Assembly (NCBI RefSeq): GCF_900090285.1
Contig: NZ_LT607754.1
Span: 1,922,001-1,986,000, forward strand
Direction of reading: 5' to 3'
Source: Micromonospora inositola
GTDB taxonomy: Bacteria; Actinomycetota; Actinomycetes; Mycobacteriales; Micromonosporaceae
DNA: 64,000 nt
Shown: one piece after another, positions 36,591-45,721 of the stretch
Numbering within the stretch: the first letter of the stretch is position 1
Layout: each line of letters opens with the position of its first letter
Program-made: the position numbers and the translations under genes
The notes under the pieces: generated by a model
What the model was told of the DNA's origin: nothing
What the model saw: only the letters and a program-made list of their open reading frames with translations
The model's database searches: none

Positions 36591-39362
36591 ATGAACTACG
36601 GCGATCCCAGTTCTTCGCGTGGGCGGGCCCAGATCCCGGGCCCCAACGGCGACCCCGGTTCCGGTGGGAGCCCGCACGGGAACGGCTGGTCATCAGCCCC
36701 GGAGGGTGGGGCCTCGGCCCGCGCCTCCGTCCCGCCCCGGGGGTCCGCGTCCGGTGGACGGGCCTCCGTCGGCGGCGCGGCTCCGGCACCGCGCGGCGGT
36801 GCGGCGGGCTCGGCCTCGGTGGGCCGGGCCGGCGCGGGACGGGCCTCGGTGCCCGTCTCCCCGGCCCCCGGTGGCGCCTCGGGTCGGGCCGGCGCGGGCC
36901 GCGCCTCGGTCGGCGCGGCCGCGGTGGGCTCGGCCGGGCGGGCGAGCGTCGGCTCGGCGGCCGTGGGTGGTCGGGCCTCGGTGGCCCGCGCCGGGGTGCC
37001 GGGCATGGCGGGCAGTGGTCCCGGCGGTCCCGGTGGGCCGAACGGTCCCGGCCGCCGCGGTGGCCGCGGTGACGACCCGGGCGCGGCGGCCCGGGCGAAG
37101 AAGCGCCGGCGGATCAACATGCTGATCGCCAGCTTTGCCGTCTTCATCATGCTCGCCGGCATCGGCGTGGTCGGCTTCACCTACTACTCCACCAACGTCA
37201 TCCTCCCCGAGGACACCACCCCGCCGCTCGCCAGCACCATCTACGCGGGTGACGGCAAGACACCCATCGCCAAGGTCGGCGCGGAGAACCGCGCCTTCGT
37301 CGCCATCAAGGACATCCCGCAGTGGGTGCAGGACGCGGTCGCCGCGGCGGAGGACCGGAACTTCTACCGGCACTCCGGTGTGGACTACAAGGGCATCGCC
37401 CGGGCCGCCTGGAACAACTTCACCGGCGGCGACAAGCAGGGCGCCTCGACCATCACCCAGCAGTACGCCCGCAACGCCTACGACAACCTGAAGCAGGACA
37501 CGTACGCGCGGAAGGTGAAGGAGGCGATCCTCGCCTCCAAGCTGAACGACAAGTACGACAAGCCGACGATCATGCAGCACTACCTGAACATCGTCTACTT
37601 CGGGCGGGGCGCGTACGGCATCGAGGCGGCGGCCCAGACGTACTTCGGCAAGCCGACGAAGAACCTGACCGTGGCAGAGGCAGCGGTGCTCGCGGCGCTG
37701 ATCAAGCAGCCGGAGCCGAGCGCCACGCACAAGGGCTACGACCCGGCGATCAACCAGGCGGCCGCGCTGGACCGGTGGAACTACGTGATCAGCGGCATGA
37801 TCACCGAGGGCTGGTTGGACGCGCCGGGCAAGCAACCGCACCCGACTGAATACCCGCTCAAGTCGCTCAAGAAGCCCAACTCGAGGGGCGTCGGGGTCGA
37901 CTTCGGCGTCAACACGCCGTACGGCAACGTGATCAACTATGTCGCGCAGGAGATGCGGGAGAAGAAGCTCTGCACCGACAACGACGCCGACGTCACCGAC
38001 AACAAGCCGCTCTGCTCGCAGGCGCTCAGCAAGGGCGGCTACCGGATCACCACCACCATCGACACCAAGATGCAGAAGGCGGCGCTCGAGGCGGCCCAGC
38101 GCGCCACCAAGGGCTCCGAGTTGGACGGTCAGCCGAAGAACCTGATGGCGGCCGTGGTGTCGATCGATCCCAGGACCGGCGGTGTGCGTGCCTACTACGG
38201 CGGTGACAACGGCACCGGCACCGACTACGCCGGCAAGAACTACGACAACGGCGTCGTCAGCGGCGGCCACTCGCCCGGTTCGAGTTTCAAGATCTACACG
38301 CTGGCCGCGGCGCTCAAGGCCGGCAAGTCCCTCGAGTCCCGGTGGAAGGGCAAGGCGTTCACCCCGGAGGGGGTCACCTGGAAGGTCAGCAACGCCGGCA
38401 CCGACAACCCGTCCTGCGGCAACTCCTGCACCCTCGAGGTGTCGACGCTGAAGTCGCTGAACGTGCCGTTCTACTACGTGACCCAGGAGATCGGCCCGGA
38501 CAAGGTCGTCGAGATGGCCAGGAACGCCGGCGTCACGATGATGTGGCAGACGGACACCAACCCGGCGAAGCCGCACGACCTCACCAAGGAGAAGCCGCAG
38601 GACCTCGCGCCGGCGCCCTTCTACCACGTCGTCGGCTACGGCCAGTACCCGATCACCGTGCTGGACCACGCCAACGGCGTCGCCACCTTCGCCAACGGCG
38701 GGAAGTACATCAAGGCGCACTTCGTGAAGCTGGTGGAGAAGCAGGACCAGCAGACCGGTACGTGGCGGAAGCTGGGCGGTGAGCAGGTCAAGCCGGTGCA
38801 GCGAATCGACCAGGACATCGTCCGCGACGTGACCTCGGTACTGGAGAAGTACCCGGCCGCCGTGAACCGCCGGCTCGCCGACGGCCGCAAGGCCGCCGAG
38901 AAGACCGGTACCTGGGAGCAGAAGCCGGGGACCACCGAGAACGGCGACGCCTGGATGATCGGCTACACCCCCCAGCTCGCGACCGCGGTCTGGGTCGGCA
39001 ACGTCAAGAACCGTCTACCGATCAAGGACAAGAGCGGCGCGAAGATCAGCGGCGCCAAGATGCCGGGCGCCATCTTCCAACGGTTCATGAACGAGGCGCT
39101 CAAGGGCGAGAAGGAGATGGACTTCCTGGAGGCCGCGCACGTCGGCGACCCGAACTCCGGCAACGGGGAGGCCCCGCCGCCGACGGCGCCGCCCGTGATG
39201 CCGGGCTGCCCGGACCCGCTGAACCCGTTCTGCCCGGTCAACGGTGGCGGCAACGGCAACGGCAACGGCGGGCCGACCAACCCGTTCGATCCGCGACCCG
39301 GCGGTGGTGGCGGTGGTGGCGGCGGGATCCTCCCGACCACACCACCACGGCAGACGTACTGA
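36591..39362 (+). CDS. ponA: class A penicillin-binding protein (PonA1-like)
   Basis: 923 aa bifunctional peptidoglycan glycosyltransferase and transpeptidase. A cytoplasmic N-terminus of about 165 residues carries repeated GRASVG-like motifs and Gly/Pro. One membrane segment (MLIASFAVFIMLAGIGVVGF, about 180-200). GT51 motifs AAEDRNFYRHSGVDYKGIAR and GASTITQQYARN. Transpeptidase motifs SSFK (about 564), SLN, and KTGTW (about 770). C-terminal Pro/Gly tail with poly-Gly. ATG after GTGAGGA. Matches Rv0050. Confidence 0.95.
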   Translation: MNYGDPSSSRGRAQIPGPNGDPGSGGSPHGNGWSSAPEGGASARASVPPRGSASGGRASVGGAAPAPRGGAAGSASVGRAGAGRASVPVSPAPGGASGRAGAGRASVGAAAVGSAGRASVGSAAVGGRASVARAGVPGMAGSGPGGPGGPNGPGRRGGRGDDPGAAARAKKRRRINMLIASFAVFIMLAGIGVVGFTYYSTNVILPEDTTPPLASTIYAGDGKTPIAKVGAENRAFVAIKDIPQWVQDAVAAAEDRNFYRHSGVDYKGIARAAWNNFTGGDKQGASTITQQYARNAYDNLKQDTYARKVKEAILASKLNDKYDKPTIMQHYLNIVYFGRGAYGIEAAAQTYFGKPTKNLTVAEAAVLAALIKQPEPSATHKGYDPAINQAAALDRWNYVISGMITEGWLDAPGKQPHPTEYPLKSLKKPNSRGVGVDFGVNTPYGNVINYVAQEMREKKLCTDNDADVTDNKPLCSQALSKGGYRITTTIDTKMQKAALEAAQRATKGSELDGQPKNLMAAVVSIDPRTGGVRAYYGGDNGTGTDYAGKNYDNGVVSGGHSPGSSFKIYTLAAALKAGKSLESRWKGKAFTPEGVTWKVSNAGTDNPSCGNSCTLEVSTLKSLNVPFYYVTQEIGPDKVVEMARNAGVTMMWQTDTNPAKPHDLTKEKPQDLAPAPFYHVVGYGQYPITVLDHANGVATFANGGKYIKAHFVKLVEKQDQQTGTWRKLGGEQVKPVQRIDQDIVRDVTSVLEKYPAAVNRRLADGRKAAEKTGTWEQKPGTTENGDAWMIGYTPQLATAVWVGNVKNRLPIKDKSGAKISGAKMPGAIFQRFMNEALKGEKEMDFLEAAHVGDPNSGNGEAPPPTAPPVMPGCPDPLNPFCPVNGGGNGNGNGGPTNPFDPRPGGGGGGGGGILPTTPPRQTY

Positions 39363-39373
39363 ACTCCAAGCAC

Positions 39374-39414
39374 CGCCGACGGCGGCCGGACCACGCGTCC
39401 GGCCGCCGTCGGCG
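39374..39414. terminator. ponA terminator hairpin
   Basis: Perfect 17-bp stem (39374-39390 and 39398-39414) with a 7-nt loop CCACGCG, 12 bp after the ponA stop. Confidence 0.75.
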
Positions 39415-39483
39415 TATCCGCCTACCGGAATTGTGCGGGTGAGGCGGGACGCCGACCCCCGCCGTACGGCAGGATTCCTCTCC

Positions 39484-41016
39484 ATGAGCACCCAGTCGAC
39501 GGCAGGCATCGACGGCGCCGAAACCACCGACCACCCGTCCCGCTCGGACGGCTTCGTCCGCGGCGTCTCCGAGGTGATCGGCGGACCGCTGGGCGACCAC
39601 GCGGTCGCGCTGGACCGGCCCGCCGGCCGGGAGGGGCGCTTCTGGACGGCCGCCCGGATCGTGCTGGCCCTGGTCTGCCTGACCCTCGCCCTGCACTGGG
39701 TGCAGAAGTCGCCCTGCCAGGACGGCGCCTGGCAGAACAACGTGCAGTACACCCGGCTCTGCTACACCGACGTGCTGGCGCTCTACTACGCCGAGGGGCT
39801 GAACGAGGGCAAGGTGCCCTACGTCGACCACCCCGTCGAGTACCCGGTGCTGACCGGCTACCTCATGGGCGCGCTGGGGCTGCCGGTGCACGCCCTCGGC
39901 GTCGACAACCCCGGCATCAACCAGGGCCGGTGGTTCTACAACCTGAACGCGCTGGTGCTCAGCGCGCTCGCGGTGGCCACCGTAGCGGTCATCCTCGCCC
40001 TACGGCGACGACGACCCTGGGACGCGGCGCTCTTCGCGCTCGCCCCCGCACTGCTGCTCACCGCCACGGTCAACTGGGACCTGCTCGCGGTCGGGCTGGC
40101 CGCGTTCGGACTGCTGGCCTGGGCGCGGTCCGAACCCAGCCTGTACGGTGCCGTGCTGGCCGCCCTGGCCGGGGTGCTGCTCGGGCTCGGCGGCGCGGCG
40201 AAGATGTGGCCGCTGTTCATCCTCGGGCCGATCCTGGTGCTCGCGGTCCGCGCCGGCCGGGTCTGGGCCGCACTCCTGTCCATCATCACGGCCGCGATGA
40301 CGGTGGTGTTGGTGAACCTGCCGGTGGCGATTCCCTACCGGGAAAGCTGGGGGCGCTTCTTCGAGCTGAACACCACTCGGCCGATCGACTGGGGCACGCT
40401 CTGGTACATCGGCCGCTACCTGGACGGCAAGGTGAGCCCGTCGGCCCCGGGCAAGCTCGGGCCGTTCGAGTGGCTGAACGCCAACATCCCCACCCTCAAC
40501 TGGCTGTCGTACGCCCTCTTCGGGCTGGCCTGCCTCGGCATTGCCGCGCTGGCGCTGCTCGCGCCGCGGCGGCCCCGGCTGGCCCAGCTCGCCTTCCTGG
40601 TGGTCGCCGTCTTCCTGATCTTCAGCAAGGTCTGGTCCCAGCAGTTCGTGCTCTGGTTGCTCCCGCTCGCGGTGCTCGCCCGACCGCGCTGGGGCGCCTT
40701 CCTGGCCTGGCAGCTCGCCGAGGTGTGCTACTTCGCCGCGTTCTACGGCGAGCTGCTCGGCGCGGCGACCAACCGGCCGGTCTTCCCGGAGGGCGTCTTC
40801 GTGCTGGCCGCCAGCCTCCGGCTGATCACCGTCGCGGTGCTCTGCGGCTTCGTGATCCGGGACATCCTGCGGCCCGAGCGCGACGTGGTCCGCCACACCT
40901 ATGCCGACGACCCGGACGGTGGCGTCCTCGACGGCTCCCCCGACGCCCCCTGGTACGTCCGCTGGCGCGACCGCTCCTCGACGGGCTCCGCGCCGGCCGA
41001 TCCCGTCACGGTGTAG
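39484..41016 (+). CDS. polytopic glycosyltransferase, GT87-like (Rv0051-type)
   Basis: 510 aa from ATG 39484 (MSTQSTAGIDGAETTD); the upstream in-frame sequence is the ponA tail region. About 11 membrane segments. The first outside loop has the acidic HPVEYPVLTGYLMGALGLP typical of DUF2029/GT87 enzymes using polyprenyl-phosphate sugars. A cytoplasmic tail of about 45 residues follows. Follows ponA as Rv0051 does. Sugar and acceptor unknown. CAGGAT (39470-39475) is 8 nt before ATG. Confidence 0.85.
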   Translation: MSTQSTAGIDGAETTDHPSRSDGFVRGVSEVIGGPLGDHAVALDRPAGREGRFWTAARIVLALVCLTLALHWVQKSPCQDGAWQNNVQYTRLCYTDVLALYYAEGLNEGKVPYVDHPVEYPVLTGYLMGALGLPVHALGVDNPGINQGRWFYNLNALVLSALAVATVAVILALRRRRPWDAALFALAPALLLTATVNWDLLAVGLAAFGLLAWARSEPSLYGAVLAALAGVLLGLGGAAKMWPLFILGPILVLAVRAGRVWAALLSIITAAMTVVLVNLPVAIPYRESWGRFFELNTTRPIDWGTLWYIGRYLDGKVSPSAPGKLGPFEWLNANIPTLNWLSYALFGLACLGIAALALLAPRRPRLAQLAFLVVAVFLIFSKVWSQQFVLWLLPLAVLARPRWGAFLAWQLAEVCYFAAFYGELLGAATNRPVFPEGVFVLAASLRLITVAVLCGFVIRDILRPERDVVRHTYADDPDGGVLDGSPDAPWYVRWRDRSSTGSAPADPVTV

Positions 41017-41033
41017 GCGGGGCCACAGCCCGG

Positions 41034-43316
41034 TCAGAGGCGGTAGACGACCGCGTCGCCGACCTCCTCGCGGGTGATGCCCAGCCCGTCGACCGGGTTG
41101 TCGACGATCCGCTCCCAGGGTGTGCCGGCCAGCTGGTCACGCAGGATCACCACGTTGCGGACGCCCAGGGAGCGCAGGTAGTCGACGCTGGACTGGTCCG
41201 GGAAGCCGAGGGTCAGCTCGCGGACCCGGGCCTGGCTGTCCGGGGTGAAGCCGCTGCCCCCGTTGACCATGTCCTGGAACCGGCTGGTCGACCAGAGCAT
41301 CACCGGCTGGTCCAGGTTCTGGCTGCTCGGCAGGACCAGCATCGGACCGTCCACGGTGCGCAGGGCGGCCGGCTGCACCGGTACCACCGGGTGCGGGGTG
41401 GTGTTCAGCCCCTCGACGAGCACCAGTAGCAGCGGCAACAGGGTGGCCAGCCGCAGCCAGGGCCCGGGCCAGGGCGGCACCCGCTCGGCGGCCAGCTCGC
41501 GGACGCGGGCGCAGAACGCGGTCACCGCGCCCGCGGCGAGCAGGCCGAGCAGCAGGGTCGTCCAGAGCATCATCCGGCCGGGCGTCCGCAACCCGTTCCA
41601 GCCGGGCAGGTGCTCGAAGAGCGGCACGTAGGTGAAGGTGCCGTGGAAGAACCGGGTCCCCATGGCCAGGGCCATCGTCACCAGCACCCCGGCGAGCAGC
41701 AGCAGCCGGTGGCGCAGCCGCCAGACCGAGAAGAAGAGGCCGCCGGCGGCCAGCGCGTAGAGCACGAAGCCGGGCAGCAGCGTCATCTCCGGATGCCAGG
41801 GCAGCGCGGCCCGCGCCCCCTCGTGCAGGTCGCCCCAGATCCGCGACTCGGCCGGCGCGGTGAAGAAGCCGCTCGCCGGCGGTGAGTAGATGGCGATGTC
41901 GCCGATCGTCCGCTCCGCGTTCGGGTGCAGCTCGGCGACCGTGAAATACGGCACGGCCAGCAGCGCGCCCACCGCGGCGAAGAGCGCGCCGCCGATCACG
42001 TCGGCGAGGAGCAGCCGGACGCCGAACGGTCGCCGCACCGGCCGGACCAGCCAGCGCCGGGTGAACCAGACGACCGCCGAGACCAGCACGATGCCGGCCA
42101 GCAGGTACGCGAACGGCAGCCCGATACCGAAGCCCAGGCTGAGCTGCCACGCCGCCACCATCCAGCCGGCGTACGCCCACCCGGCGTGCCGGCGACCCGG
42201 GCGGTACCCGTACCGCAGGGACCAGCCGTGTCCCCGGGCGAGCATGGCCAGGGCCAGCGGGATGCCGCCGTTGGAGACGATGTGCAGGTGCCCGGCCTGG
42301 GCCAGCAGCCACGGGGCGTACGCGTAGCTCACCCCGGCCACCGCGGCGCCGATCCGGCCCGCCCCCAGCTGCCGCGCCAACGCGTACGCCCCCAGCGTGG
42401 CGAGCGCGTGGGCCAGCACGAACATGATGTTGTAGCGCAGCACCGCCGCCTCGGGGCCGGTGCCGAGCATGCCGGCGGGGGCGTACCCGAGCAGGGTGTC
42501 GGAGAAGGCGAAGCTCCACTTCTCCGGGAAGAACGTGTTGGCGTGCCAGAGCTGCGCCGGGTCGGTCAGCAGGATGTGCCCGGACCAGGCCATCTGCCAC
42601 GACTGCAGGCTCGGGTCCCAGTAGTCCTGCGGCAGGGTGTAGAGCGGGTAGCGCAGCGTCGGCCAGGTGAGCAGGACGGCCAGGGCCAGCGCGGCGACGA
42701 CTGCCAGGGTCCACTCGTGCACCAGGAACCGGCCCACCGCGCGGACCGCCCGGCGGGGCCGGGTGAGCACCGGGTCGGGGGCGGGACCGAAGGCGGACCA
42801 GGGGTCGGCTTTCGCCGTACCCTCGGCGGGCGCATCCTTGCCGGCGGCGCCGTCCTTGCCGTCCTTCCCGGTCTTTCCGGTGGCGGTCCCGGCACCGTCG
42901 CCTTCGTCGGCGGCGGTGCTGGCCCCGCCGCCCGTTCCGGCGGGCTCGTCCTTCCCGGCGGTGGTCGCGTCCGTCGTGGTGGCCGCGTTCCGGTCGGTGG
43001 CGGGGCTGTCGCCCTCGGCGGTCCTCCCGGCAGCCGGTCCGTCCCCGGCGGCCTTTCCCGCGGCGGGCCCGCCGATGGCTGTCGCCGCGGCGACCGGCTG
43101 GTCCTTGGTGGTGGCCGCGACGGCTTGCTCGGCCTTCGCGGTCGCCGCGGCGGACGACCGCTCCTTCGTGGGCTCTTCCGCGGTGGTGTCGTCCGTCGCC
43201 CGGGCGGTGGCGCTGGCGTCGGTGCCGGCCGCCTCGGGAGGCGGCGGGTTGTCGCCGTTGATGGTCGAGCCGGCCCGGCCGCCGCTGTCCGTCGCGTCCG
43301 ACTGCTCCGTGGTCAT
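41034..43316 (-). CDS. large membrane protein with long Ala/Thr/Gly N-terminal tail (GT-C-like)
   Basis: 760 aa from ATG 43316, overlapping the nfo stop (ATGA). The first about 180 residues are low-complexity, rich in Ala, Thr, Gly, Asp and Lys (GKTGKDGKDGAAGKDAP). About 12 membrane segments follow, with PQDYWDPSLQSWQMAWSGHI and WHANTFFPEKWSFAFSDTL in the first outside loop, resembling polyprenyl-linked GT-C glycosyltransferases of the YfhO or DUF6541 type. The C-terminal soluble part has LPSSQNLDQPVMLWSTSRFQ. Substrate unknown. Confidence 0.8.
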   Translation of the reverse strand: MTTEQSDATDSGGRAGSTINGDNPPPPEAAGTDASATARATDDTTAEEPTKERSSAAATAKAEQAVAATTKDQPVAAATAIGGPAAGKAAGDGPAAGRTAEGDSPATDRNAATTTDATTAGKDEPAGTGGGASTAADEGDGAGTATGKTGKDGKDGAAGKDAPAEGTAKADPWSAFGPAPDPVLTRPRRAVRAVGRFLVHEWTLAVVAALALAVLLTWPTLRYPLYTLPQDYWDPSLQSWQMAWSGHILLTDPAQLWHANTFFPEKWSFAFSDTLLGYAPAGMLGTGPEAAVLRYNIMFVLAHALATLGAYALARQLGAGRIGAAVAGVSYAYAPWLLAQAGHLHIVSNGGIPLALAMLARGHGWSLRYGYRPGRRHAGWAYAGWMVAAWQLSLGFGIGLPFAYLLAGIVLVSAVVWFTRRWLVRPVRRPFGVRLLLADVIGGALFAAVGALLAVPYFTVAELHPNAERTIGDIAIYSPPASGFFTAPAESRIWGDLHEGARAALPWHPEMTLLPGFVLYALAAGGLFFSVWRLRHRLLLLAGVLVTMALAMGTRFFHGTFTYVPLFEHLPGWNGLRTPGRMMLWTTLLLGLLAAGAVTAFCARVRELAAERVPPWPGPWLRLATLLPLLLVLVEGLNTTPHPVVPVQPAALRTVDGPMLVLPSSQNLDQPVMLWSTSRFQDMVNGGSGFTPDSQARVRELTLGFPDQSSVDYLRSLGVRNVVILRDQLAGTPWERIVDNPVDGLGITREEVGDAVVYRL

Positions 43317-44104
43317 GCGGCCGACGTCCCCGTGCCGAGCTGCCCGCGCAGGAAGGCGACGTCCGCCGCCTGGCCGTCGACCCCGCCGGGCGTCTCCACG
43401 ATGACCGGGGCGCCGGCGGCGCGGATCACCGCCACCACCAGCTCGGGGTCGATCGTGCCGCCGTCGAGGTTGTCGTGCCGGTCCTGCCCCGAGTTGAAGG
43501 CGCCCTTGGAGTTGTTCGCGTGCACCAGGTCGATCCGGCCGGTGATCGCCTTGACCCGGTCGACCAGCCCCAGCAGCTCCTCGCCGCCGGCGTGGGCGTG
43601 GCAGGTGTCCAGGCAGAAGCCCACCTCGTAGTCGCCGAGGGCGTCCCAGAGCCGGGCCAGCGCGTCGAGGTGCCGGGCGCAGGCGTTGTCGCCACCGGCG
43701 GTGTTCTCGATCAGGACCGGGACCGGAAAGCCGCCGGAGTCGGCGGCGTACGCGAAGGTCTTGCGCCAGTTGTCGAAGCCGACCGCCAGGTCGTCGCCGG
43801 CGTTGACGTGGCCGCCGTGCACGATCAGCCCCTTCGCGCCGATCGCCGCCGCCGCCGTGGCATGGCTCAGCAGCAGCTTCCGGCTCGGGATCCGGATCCG
43901 ATTGTTGAGCGTGGCCACGTTGATGACGTACGGCGCGTGGACGTAGAGGTCGACGTCCGCGCCGCGCAGCCGGTCGGCGTCCGCCCGGGGCTTCGGGGCC
44001 TTCCATCCCTGTGGATCGGAGAGGAAGAACTGCACGGCCTCGGCGTCACGGGCGGCCGCCTCGGCCAGCGGGTCGGTCGGATCGACGTGGGCTCCGATAC
44101 GCAT
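43313..44104 (-). CDS. nfo: endonuclease IV (AP endonuclease)
   Basis: 263 aa TIM-barrel enzyme cleaving at abasic sites in base-excision repair. Zinc-site motifs are intact: IVHGGHVNAG, LIENTAGG, CLDTCHAHAGG, VHANNSKGAFNSGQDRHDN and VIVETPG. ATG start. The downstream membrane protein gene overlaps it by 4 bp. Confidence 0.94.
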   Translation of the reverse strand: MRIGAHVDPTDPLAEAAARDAEAVQFFLSDPQGWKAPKPRADADRLRGADVDLYVHAPYVINVATLNNRIRIPSRKLLLSHATAAAAIGAKGLIVHGGHVNAGDDLAVGFDNWRKTFAYAADSGGFPVPVLIENTAGGDNACARHLDALARLWDALGDYEVGFCLDTCHAHAGGEELLGLVDRVKAITGRIDLVHANNSKGAFNSGQDRHDNLDGGTIDPELVVAVIRAAGAPVIVETPGGVDGQAADVAFLRGQLGTGTSAA

Positions 44105-44316
44105 GCAGGGGAGCCTACGTCGCGCCCCCTGCGTGCGGGGTGACGGCGGCGCGCCGGGTGTTCCGGCGACCGGATCGGCGGGGACCGGCGCCGTGGGCGG
44201 CGACGGAACGCGTCACCCGGCGGGCGGGCGGTCGTTGTGCGAGGTGGGATTGATGGTCGACGCCCCACCCGGGCACGGTCACCCGCGGCCCGGGCGGGGA
44301 GACCCCGGAAATGGCT

Positions 44317-44348
44317 CGCCCCGTCGTGCGGCCCGGCACGACGGGGCG
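44317..44348. repeat. strong hairpin in the nfo-rpsF gap
   Basis: Perfect 13-bp inverted repeat CGCCCCGTCGTGC (44317-44329) and complement (44336-44348), 6-nt loop. It lies in a divergent region, so it ends no known gene. The stretch 44105-44310 shows nothing recognisable. Confidence 0.5.
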
Positions 44349-44431
44349 GGATCCGACTCGCGCCGCCGGTGACCGATCGGCAGCGCGGTCGGGGCAATTC
44401 CTCCATTTACCCCAACAGGTGACGAGAGCCG

Positions 44432-44461
44432 TTGTATGGTCAGATCAGCTGACAACACTAT
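44432..44461 (+). promoter_or_regulatory. candidate upstream promoter of the rpsF region
   Basis: TTGTAT (44432-44437), 18-bp spacer, CACTAT (44456-44461). The spacer holds GTCAG-ATCAG-CTGAC (44439-44453), an operator-like palindrome. The region is AT-rich for this genome. The predicted start (about 44468) coincides with the first base of a 13-bp RNA stem. Confidence 0.45.
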
Positions 44462-44465
44462 AAAG

Positions 44466-44610
44466 CTCCGCGGGGCGTCCTCGATCCAACCTCATCGGTG
44501 TGGTCGTTCCTCCCCAGGTCCCACCCAAGGAATGCGGACGGGACGCCCCGCGGCCTCCTGGACAGGGGTCCACCTCCGGTGCTCGAAGCCGGCGGTGGAC
44601 CCCTGTCACC
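44466..44610 (+). ncRNA. candidate structured RNA upstream of rpsF
   Basis: Two perfect long-range stems: CCGCGGGGCGTCC (44468-44480) pairs with its complement at 44541-44553 around a 60-nt loop. GACAGGGGTCCACC (44561-44574) pairs with its complement at 44594-44607, with CCGG/CCGG pairing inside. No reading frame here looks coding. It may be an independent small RNA or the 5' part of a long rpsF leader. The second hairpin lacks a T-run. Confidence 0.35.
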
Positions 44611-44650
44611 GCGCCCGGCCGGTCCCGCCGACCGCCCCGGGCATGATCGT

Positions 44651-44673
44651 CCGGACCGGGTATCCTGGTCCGG
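44651..44673 (+). promoter_or_regulatory. rpsF proximal promoter -10 within a palindrome
   Basis: TATCCT (44661-44666) lies inside the 7-bp inverted repeat CCGGACC (44651-44657) / GGTCCGG (44667-44673). A weak -35. Leader to rpsF about 105 nt. Confidence 0.5.
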
Positions 44674-44723
44674 TTGTCCGCGTCCGGCCGGGTCCCCCCG
44701 GTACCGGGCGGGCCACGACGCAG

Positions 44724-44768
44724 ACCTCCTGCCACGGAAGGACCGTGGCCGCATAGCCCACAGGAGGT
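44724..44768 (+). promoter_or_regulatory. rpsF translational control element (anti-Shine-Dalgarno helix)
   Basis: ACCTCCTG (44724-44731) is perfectly complementary to CAGGAGGT (44761-44768), which contains the rpsF ribosome-binding site. Between them is a hairpin GCCACGG-AAGGA-CCGTGGC (44731-44749). Folding would hide the ribosome-binding site. Autoregulation of rpsF operons by a bS6:bS18 leader motif is known in bacteria; whether this is that motif is not established here. Confidence 0.6.
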
Positions 44769-44777
44769 GAGCACGTC

Positions 44778-45068
44778 TTGCGTCATTACGAGATCATGGT
44801 GATCCTCGACCCCAGCCTCGAGGAGCGCACCGTCGCCCCGTCGCTCGACACGTACCTGAACGTGATCCGGACCGCGGGTGGCTCGGTGGAGAAGACCGAC
44901 GTGTGGGGCCGCCGGCGCCTCGCGTACGAGATCAGCAAGAAGGCCGAGGGCATCTACGCCGTCATCGACCTGCAGGCCACGCCTGCGGCCGTGGCCGAGC
45001 TGGACCGTCAGCTGCGGCTCAACGAGTCCGTGCTGCGCACCAAGGTCATCCGGCCGGAGATGCGCTAA
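44778..45068 (+). CDS. rpsF: 30S ribosomal protein bS6
   Basis: 96 aa, full length: [60 protein letters not shown] start after AGGAGGTG. First gene of rpsF-ssb-rpsR-rplI. Confidence 0.97.
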   Translation: MRHYEIMVILDPSLEERTVAPSLDTYLNVIRTAGGSVEKTDVWGRRRLAYEISKKAEGIYAVIDLQATPAAVAELDRQLRLNESVLRTKVIRPEMR

Positions 45069-45167
45069 GCATTCAAACCCGGTTCGCCCGGATCAGCCTC
45101 ATCGGCTCTGTCGTACGGCTCTGAGAGCCTGTACGGCGGGATCTGATGAGTGCGCGAGGAGATGGTC

Positions 45168-45680
45168 ATGGCAGGAGACACCACCATCACGGTCATCGGC
45201 AACCTGACCGATGACCCCGAGTTGCGGTTCACCCCGTCCGGTGCGGCGGTCGCCAAGTTCCGGGTCGCTTCGACGCCCCGGTTCATGGACAAGACCACCA
45301 ATGAGTGGAAGGACGGCGAGCCGCTCTTCCTGGCCTGCACCGTGTGGCGGCAGGCGGCGGAGCACGTCGCCGAGTCGCTGCAGCGGGGCGCCCGCGTGAT
45401 CGTCTCGGGTCGACTGCGTCAGCGGTCGTACGAGACCCGCGAGGGTGAGAAGCGCACCGTCATCGAGCTCGAGGTCGACGAGATCGGCCCGTCGCTGCGC
45501 TACGCCACGGCGAAGGTGCAGAAGATGTCGCGCTCCGGTGGTGGCGGCGGTGGCTTCGGCTCCGGTGGTGGCGGTGGCCAGGGCGGCGGAGGCAACTTCG
45601 ACGACCCCTGGGCCTCGGCTGCCCCGGCTCCCTCGCGCGGTGGTTCGGGCGGCAACTTCGACGAGGAGCCTCCGTTCTAA
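45168..45680 (+). CDS. ssb: single-stranded DNA-binding protein
   Basis: 170 aa from ATG 45168, preceded by GAGGAG; an upstream in-frame GTG at 45150 is less likely. OB fold: [60 protein letters not shown]. Gly-rich linker, and the conserved acidic tip DEEPPF that recruits repair and replication proteins. Confidence 0.97.
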   Translation: MAGDTTITVIGNLTDDPELRFTPSGAAVAKFRVASTPRFMDKTTNEWKDGEPLFLACTVWRQAAEHVAESLQRGARVIVSGRLRQRSYETREGEKRTVIELEVDEIGPSLRYATAKVQKMSRSGGGGGGFGSGGGGGQGGGGNFDDPWASAAPAPSRGGSGGNFDEEPPF

Positions 45681-45721
45681 TGGCGCCGAGCGCCCGCGAT
45701 CGCAAACCAGGAGCACGAGCA

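Noticed and set aside
36693-38720. Minus-strand frame opposite ponA
   Set aside because: Shadow of a clear class A penicillin-binding protein with intact motifs on the plus strand.
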